In this document: one piece after another, positions 14,661 to 18,402 of the stretch
How positions within the stretch are numbered: position 1 is the stretch's first letter
Layout of the letters: each line of letters opens with the position of its first letter
DNA from: an uncultured Eubacteriales bacterium
Lineage (GTDB): Bacteria; Bacillota; Clostridia; Oscillospirales; Oscillospiraceae
Direction of reading: 5' to 3'
DNA: 18,402 nucleotides
Assembly (NCBI GenBank): GCA_958402445.1
Contig: CATXTO010000036.1
Location: 1 to 18,402 of the forward strand
Notes under the pieces: generated by a model
Told to the model about the DNA's origin: nothing
Databases searched by the model: none
Seen by the model: the letters and a program-made list of their open reading frames with translations, nothing else
Made by a program: the position numbers and the translations under genes

Positions 14661-16256
14661 TTGGCTTCCAGTAAAAAGCAATCCTTTTTACACGGCGCTG
14701 CGCTGTTGGCGGCTGCCACCGCCATCGTGAAGGTCATCGGCGCCTTGTATAAAATTCCCCTGGGCAACATCATTGACGACGCCGGCTTCGGCTATTTCAA
14801 TACGGCCTACGATATTTATTCCGTGCTTTTGATGATCTCCACTGCCGGACTCCCCGTGGCGATGAGCCGCATGATTGCAGAGTCGGGCAGCCTGGGCCGG
14901 TACGACCAAATCCGCCGGATTTACCGCACGTCCCTGTACATCTTCCTGGGCCTGGGCCTGGCAGGTACCGTGCTCATGACCGGTTTCAGCCATCAGCTGG
15001 CGGATTGGATGAATTCCCCCAATTCCTGGGCCGCCATCGCGGCCCTGGGTCCCGCGGCTCTACTCATGTGCCTGACCTCCGCCTTCCGGGGTTTCTTCCA
15101 GGGCCAAAGCAACATGCGCCCCACCTCCATCAGCCAGGTGCTGGAGGCATTGTGCAAGCTGGTGATCGGTCTGGGATTGGCCTATTTCATTATGAAGCAG
15201 AAAAAGGACACCGCTCTGGCCGCCGGCGGCGCCATCCTGGGCGTTACCATCGGCAGCCTGATCGCTATGCTGTACATGTACGGCTCCCACCGGCAAGCCT
15301 ATCGGGAGCTGCCCTGCGACGGCGGGCCGGTGAAATCCTACAGCAGAACCGCCCGGCAGCTTCTTTCCATCGCCATTCCCATCACCATCGGCTCCGCGGG
15401 CCTGCAAATCATCACCCTCATCGACACGAAAATTGTGCTGGCCCGGCTCATCGGCGCGGCTGGCTTCGCCCAGACTGATGCCGATGCGTTAAAGGGCATC
15501 TACAATTTTGCTCAAACGATTTTTAACCTGCCCTGCGCCTTTGTCACCCCCATCACCATCAGCGTCCTGCCCGCCATCACGGAGCAGCTGACCCTGCGCA
15601 ACAACCGGGGGGTGCGGCGAACGGAGGAGTCCGCCATCCGCATTATGGGGCTCATCACCATGCCCTGCGCGGTAGGGCTGGCCGTGCTGGCAGGTCCCAT
15701 TATGCAGCTGCTGCGGGGCTATACCGGCGAGACGCTGTCCACCGCCACCAATTTGCTGGCCGTGCTGGGCGTCTGTGTGGTATTCAACAGCATTGTGCTG
15801 TTGACCAACGCGATGATGCAGGCACACGGCTTCGTTTACCTGCCTGTGATGAATATGTTTATTGGCGGAATTGTAAAAATCATCGTCAATTATATTTTGG
15901 TGGGCAATCCCCATATCAACATACAGGGCGCGCCGGTGGGCACTCTGTGCTGCTATGTTTGCATCACCATATTAAATCTATTCACCATGCGAAAGGTCAT
16001 ACGGCGCACTCCCGCGGTGACCAAAAATCTGATCAAGCCTTTAGTGGCCTCCTTGCTGATGGGCGCTGTGGCCTTTGGGGTCTGGAAACTGCTGTCTATG
16101 GGCATCAGCAGCAGGCTTTTGCTGTGCGGCGTACCCATCGCCGCGGCCGCCGTGTCCTATGTGTTCCTGGTGGTCAAGTTCCGCATTGTGACCTACGGAG
16201 ACTGCATGCTGCTGCCGAAGGGTGAAAAAATCGCACATCTTCTGAAAATCCGCTGA
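14661..16256 (+). CDS. Polysaccharide/lipid II flippase-like membrane protein (YabM/SpoVB/MurJ superfamily)
   Basis: A 531-residue, very hydrophobic protein with about 14 predicted membrane segments, the normal size for the MVF/PST flippase group that exports lipid-linked cell-wall or polysaccharide precursors. An early KVIGALYKIPLGNIIDDAGFG segment (24-44) and YNFAQTIFNLPCAFVTPI are typical of the YabM/SpoVB group. The start is TTG at 14661, supported by AGAGGG 8 nt upstream and by residues 2-10 aligning with the usual short basic N-terminus; the first ATG would remove the first helices. It lies 33 nt after mtaD. In B. subtilis yabM lies close to yabO, and the same neighbourhood is kept here (hup and rqcP follow), favouring YabM over SpoVB or MurJ. 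No terminator is visible after it. Confidence 0.9.
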   Translation: MASSKKQSFLHGAALLAAATAIVKVIGALYKIPLGNIIDDAGFGYFNTAYDIYSVLLMISTAGLPVAMSRMIAESGSLGRYDQIRRIYRTSLYIFLGLGLAGTVLMTGFSHQLADWMNSPNSWAAIAALGPAALLMCLTSAFRGFFQGQSNMRPTSISQVLEALCKLVIGLGLAYFIMKQKKDTALAAGGAILGVTIGSLIAMLYMYGSHRQAYRELPCDGGPVKSYSRTARQLLSIAIPITIGSAGLQIITLIDTKIVLARLIGAAGFAQTDADALKGIYNFAQTIFNLPCAFVTPITISVLPAITEQLTLRNNRGVRRTEESAIRIMGLITMPCAVGLAVLAGPIMQLLRGYTGETLSTATNLLAVLGVCVVFNSIVLLTNAMMQAHGFVYLPVMNMFIGGIVKIIVNYILVGNPHINIQGAPVGTLCCYVCITILNLFTMRKVIRRTPAVTKNLIKPLVASLLMGAVAFGVWKLLSMGISSRLLLCGVPIAAAAVSYVFLVVKFRIVTYGDCMLLPKGEKIAHLLKIR

Positions 16257-16282
16257 TTTTTAAAAAAATTCCCAATTTTCTA

Positions 16283-16311
16283 TTGTCAGGCTGGGTATAC
16301 TATGATAGATT
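16283..16311 (+). promoter_or_regulatory. Promoter for hup
   Basis: TTGTCA (16283-16288) and TAGATT (16306-16311) are spaced 17 bp apart. Overlapping -10-like sequences (TATACT at 16296, TATGAT at 16301) occur in the spacer. It lies between the flippase stop codon and hup, leaving a leader of about 43 nt. Confidence 0.5.
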
Positions 16312-16359
16312 TGAATCGCATGCGCAGCAGGCGGATTACACACGAAAGAGGCGGAAACC

Positions 16360-16635
16360 ATGAATAAGACAGATCTGATCACAGCCATAGCGGAAAAGGC
16401 CGGCCTGCCCAGGAAAGACGCGGAGAAGGCGCTGGGGGCCTTATTGGAAACCGTGGCCGAAACCCTGGCCAGTGGTGAAAAAATCCAGCTGGTGGGATTC
16501 GGCACCTTTGAAACCAAGGAACGGCAGGCCCGCGCTGGCCGTAATCCCTCTACCGGCGAGGCCATCCAGATTCCCGCCGCCCGGCTCCCTGTGTTTAAGC
16601 CAGGGAAAGCGCTTCGCGACGCTGTAGCCCAATAG
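16360..16635 (+). CDS. hup: HU family DNA-binding protein
   Basis: A 91-residue nucleoid protein that binds and bends DNA as a dimer. It has the HU/IHF pattern throughout: MNKTDLITAIAEKAGL at the dimerisation helices, GFGTFE (46-51) and the DNA-intercalating arm with AGRNPSTGE and the proline in QIPAARLPVFKPGKALRD. The length is standard for HU. A purine-rich GAAAGAGGCGGAAA precedes the ATG. It has its own promoter-like sequence, and a 337-nt non-coding region separates it from rqcP. HU genes beside yabO-like genes are common in Clostridia. mazG, expected nearby, is not present. Confidence 0.96.
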   Translation: MNKTDLITAIAEKAGLPRKDAEKALGALLETVAETLASGEKIQLVGFGTFETKERQARAGRNPSTGEAIQIPAARLPVFKPGKALRDAVAQ

Positions 16636-16972
16636 CAGGCCCGTTTAGGTCGTTCAAAATGCCCCGCAGGGGCCGCTGCTCGTGGGCGAAGGCATAAGAA
16701 TAGTTTTATTTTCCGGCGCGGCGCGTTGGCAAAATTATCGGCCTTCCTATCGGTGCAAGCTGTGTGCGCATAGAGCGCACACAGCTTGCACACATCAGGC
16801 CGCAGCCCTTTGCTGAAACTTCTGCATGTCTATTCACCGTCTGGACAGGCATGGGGCGATGAGCAAATTGATCGCCACGCGTGCCGGCCGTATGCGGCCT
16901 TTGCAGCGCAGCAATATCCATAGACGAGGCGGGCCCCTCCCCGGAGCCCGCATGAAACATAAGGAGGCTTTT
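16636..16972 (+). other. Hairpin-rich intergenic region between hup and rqcP
   Basis: 337 nt without a convincing gene. Five small or large hairpins occur in order: GCCCC-GCA-GGGGC (16661-16673), the long stem at 16739-16802, GGCGAT with ATCGCC (16855-16876), GGCCG-TATG-CGGCC (16886-16899) and GCGGGC with GCCCGC (16929-16951), the last ending 9 nt before the rqcP ribosome site. An unannotated small RNA, or a structured leader of rqcP, would explain this density. I recognised no Rfam family (6S, SRP, T-box and tmRNA hallmarks are absent). Confidence 0.35.
16739..16802. repeat. Perfect 17-bp inverted repeat within a larger stem
   Basis: GTGCAAGCTGTGTGCGC (16753-16769) and its exact reverse complement (16775-16791) flank ATAGA. 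Around it CGGCCT (16739-16744) pairs with AGGCCG (16797-16802). There is no T-run on either side, so it is not an ordinary intrinsic terminator. It may terminate hup transcription weakly, protect a 3' end or bind a protein. Confidence 0.7.
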
Positions 16973-17233
16973 ATGCGCCTGGATAAATTTTTAAAGGTTT
17001 CCCGGCTGATTAAGCGCCGGACCATTGCCAACGAGGCCTGCGACAATGGGAGAATCCGAGTCAACGGCAGGCCCGCCAAGGCGTCCTATGAGGTCAAGGC
17101 GGGGGACTGTCTGGAGATCTCCCTGGGCGCCCGGACCCTGGCGGTGGAAGTGCTGCAGGTGGCCGAGTCGGTTCGGAAGGACGACGCTGCGGCGATGTAT
17201 CGGGAAATCTCCCCTAAAATACCGTCAAATTAA
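16973..17233 (+). CDS. rqcP: S4-domain RNA-binding protein RqcP/YabO
   Basis: An 86-residue protein made almost entirely of an S4 domain: MRLDKFLKVSRLIKRR, then NGRIRVNGRPAKASYEVKAGD. B. subtilis YabO (RqcP) has the same length and opening; there it works with RqcH in Ala-tailing of nascent chains on stalled 50S subunits. The ATG at 16973 is fixed by AAGGAGG (16961-16967) 5 nt upstream; a longer in-frame extension to 16826 lies in the hairpin region and is rejected. It is flanked by hup and a patatin-like gene. The usual downstream sporulation genes yabP and yabQ and divIC are not found in the remaining 1.2 kb. Confidence 0.93.
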   Translation: MRLDKFLKVSRLIKRRTIANEACDNGRIRVNGRPAKASYEVKAGDCLEISLGARTLAVEVLQVAESVRKDDAAAMYREISPKIPSN

Positions 17234-17245
17234 AGAATTTGTGGG

Positions 17246-17274
17246 TTTCCAAGCTCTCTCCGATGGGGTATGAT
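17246..17274 (+). promoter_or_regulatory. Promoter for the patatin-like gene
   Basis: TTTCCA (17246-17251) and TATGAT (17269-17274) are spaced 17 bp apart, between the rqcP stop and the next gene. The predicted leader is about 55 nt. Confidence 0.5.
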
Positions 17275-17336
17275 AATCAAAACGAGCTGGACCGGCGGTG
17301 CCGGGACGGTATTCTGTCGGAACAAGGAGGTTCAGC

Positions 17337-18212
17337 ATGGAACACGCAGCCCTCATTTTAGAAGGCGGCGCCCAGAGAGGCGTTTTCACCGCGGGGGTAT
17401 TGGACTTTTGGATGGAACGGGGTCTGGAGTTTCCCTATATTGTCAGCGTCTCCGCCGGCACCTGTTGCGCATTGGGCTATCTCTCCCGGCAGCCCGGACG
17501 CACCAAGGCCTGTATGCTGCCCTCGGAGGACAACTGCTACTATGGGATTCAGCAATTTCGGGAGAACCGCCGCATTATGGACCTACGAAAGGTATTTTTT
17601 GACTATCCATATGGGAAATTTCCCTTTGATTTCGATACCTACTTTCGCTCCCCCACAGAGCATGAAATGGTGACCACGGAGCAGTCCAGTGGACAGGCCG
17701 CCTATTTCTCAGTCAAAAGCGACCCGCACCGGCTCTCCACCATAGCCATGGCCTCCTGCTCCATGCCGGTGCTGAACCCGCCGGTGGAGATAGACGGCTC
17801 ACTGCACTACGACGGCGGCGTGGCCGATTCCATCCCCGTGGGACGTGCCGTGGCCAAGGGCTATAGCAAGGTTGTTGCGGTGCTGACCCGGCGGGCCGGG
17901 GTGTATCCCAAATCCAGTCCCAGAACCCAAGCGATTTACAGTGTGTTCTTCCGGCAGTACCCCGCCTTTTCCGCCGCTATGCTCAGCCGGCCCAACCGGT
18001 ATCGGGCACAGGTCGCCCAGTTGGACCGTATGGAGCGGCAGGGCCGGGCCTTCCTACTGCGGCCGGAGATCCCCGAAATCAAGCATTTAGAATGGGATAT
18101 CAATGTGGTGGAGGCCTATTACCAGCATGGGTATGAGACCGCCGCCCGCTGCTGGGCAGAGCTGGAGACATTTCTGGCGCAGCCGTTTCACCCGGCTTCC
18201 GGGGCCCCCTGA
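17337..18212 (+). CDS. Patatin-like phospholipase (YjjU type)
   Basis: A 291-residue patatin-fold acyl hydrolase, expected to act on membrane phospholipids or other acyl esters in the cytoplasm or at the inner membrane face. The oxyanion segment is EGGAQRGVFTAGVL (9-22), close to the YjjU form. The Ser-Asp dyad would be Ser39 and Asp159 (YDGGVADSIP). The nucleophile elbow reads SVSAG (37-41), with Ser where most relatives have Gly in GxSxG. The ATG at 17337 has AAGGAGG 6 nt upstream. There is no signal peptide or membrane segment. It probably has its own promoter in the 103-nt gap after rqcP. The fold assignment is firm; activity and substrate are not. Confidence 0.88.
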   Translation: MEHAALILEGGAQRGVFTAGVLDFWMERGLEFPYIVSVSAGTCCALGYLSRQPGRTKACMLPSEDNCYYGIQQFRENRRIMDLRKVFFDYPYGKFPFDFDTYFRSPTEHEMVTTEQSSGQAAYFSVKSDPHRLSTIAMASCSMPVLNPPVEIDGSLHYDGGVADSIPVGRAVAKGYSKVVAVLTRRAGVYPKSSPRTQAIYSVFFRQYPAFSAAMLSRPNRYRAQVAQLDRMERQGRAFLLRPEIPEIKHLEWDINVVEAYYQHGYETAARCWAELETFLAQPFHPASGAP

Positions 18213-18238
18213 TTGACAACCTAAAACTTACTGAAAGC

Positions 18239-18402
18239 TTAGAAATGTCCGCATACCGCTCCGCTTTGACTTGACGGAACTTCTATTTGAAGCCTCTTCA
18301 CCGCATTCACTTTTAAGTTATAGTGAAGTAAGAAAGCCCCTACGGCTATGAACAGCCCCAGGTTGTACGGACAGCACCAAAAAGGCCCCCGGTAGGAAAA
18401 AG
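18239..18402 (-). CDS. Possible 3' end of a reverse-strand gene running off the window
   Basis: On the reverse strand an open frame of 53 codons enters from the right edge and stops at TAA (18239-18241). It includes the hydrophobic run NLGLFIAVGAFLLHY, which could be a membrane segment, followed by a basic stretch. A frame this short can be accidental and no homologue is recognised. The remaining bases from 18213 to 18238 carry nothing I can name. Confidence 0.2.
   Translation of the reverse strand, partial: FSYRGPFWCCPYNLGLFIAVGAFLLHYNLKVNAVKRLQIEVPSSQSGAVCGHF
18306..18327. promoter_or_regulatory. Operator-like dyad
   Basis: TTCACT (18306-18311) and AGTGAA (18322-18327) form a 22-bp dyad with an AT-rich centre that is itself partly symmetric (only the central positions break symmetry). 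Such a site could bind a dimeric repressor for a gene outside the window, but no adjacent regulator is visible. Confidence 0.25.

Noticed and set aside
16260..16793. 177-codon reverse-strand frame across hup
   Set aside because: It is antisense to hup and its promoter, crosses half of the inverted repeat, and shows no domain.
16826..16972. N-terminal extension of rqcP by 49 codons
   Set aside because: AAGGAGG at 16961-16967 and the exact 86-residue length match to YabO fix the start at 16973; the extension runs through hairpins.

Overview
The window looks like chromosome from a fairly GC-rich Clostridia (Firmicutes) bacterium, most plausibly of the Oscillospirales type. This is inferred from gene content: a HemZ-type radical SAM gene, a Rel bifunctional (p)ppGpp gene, a YabM/SpoVB-like flippase beside HU and an 86-residue YabO/RqcP homologue, strong AAGGAGG ribosome sites, and dispersed GTAGGGGCG-type hairpin repeats. 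No rRNA, tRNA, CRISPR array, transposase or integrase was seen.

Region 1 (1-6300) is an accessory block. It opens and closes with the same family of about 50-bp hairpin repeats (34-83 with a fragment at 1-10; 6159-6210 and 6233-6278). Between them lie two tandem secreted 183-residue paralogues of unknown function (451-1002, 1134-1685; about 70% identical) behind a promoter and an unusually long leader. A stem-loop follows, then a four-gene set: unknown lipoprotein, FtsX/MacB-like permease, HlyD/MacA-like adaptor and ABC ATPase (1801-5971), closed by a very strong terminator (6052-6089). The layout (Sec-exported proteins next to a MacAB/YknXYZ-type transporter) resembles bacteriocin or toxin self-protection loci, but the function is not shown by sequence.

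Region 2 (6330-16256) is a tightly packed, co-directional run with gaps of 50 nt or less: recJ, rel, dtd, an MBL-fold hydrolase, hemZ, an mtaD-like amidohydrolase and a MurJ/YabM-type flippase. One extended -10 promoter sits just before recJ, and I see no internal terminator. These are housekeeping functions: DNA repair, stringent response, D-aminoacyl-tRNA proofreading, nucleoside salvage and envelope precursor export.

Region 3 (16257-18402) carries hup (HU), a 337-nt hairpin-rich intergenic stretch with a perfect 17-bp inverted repeat, rqcP (S4 domain, ribosome rescue), and a patatin-like phospholipase with an altered nucleophile-elbow motif. The last 190 nt hold no clear gene, only a short dyad and a possible reverse-strand open frame running off the edge.
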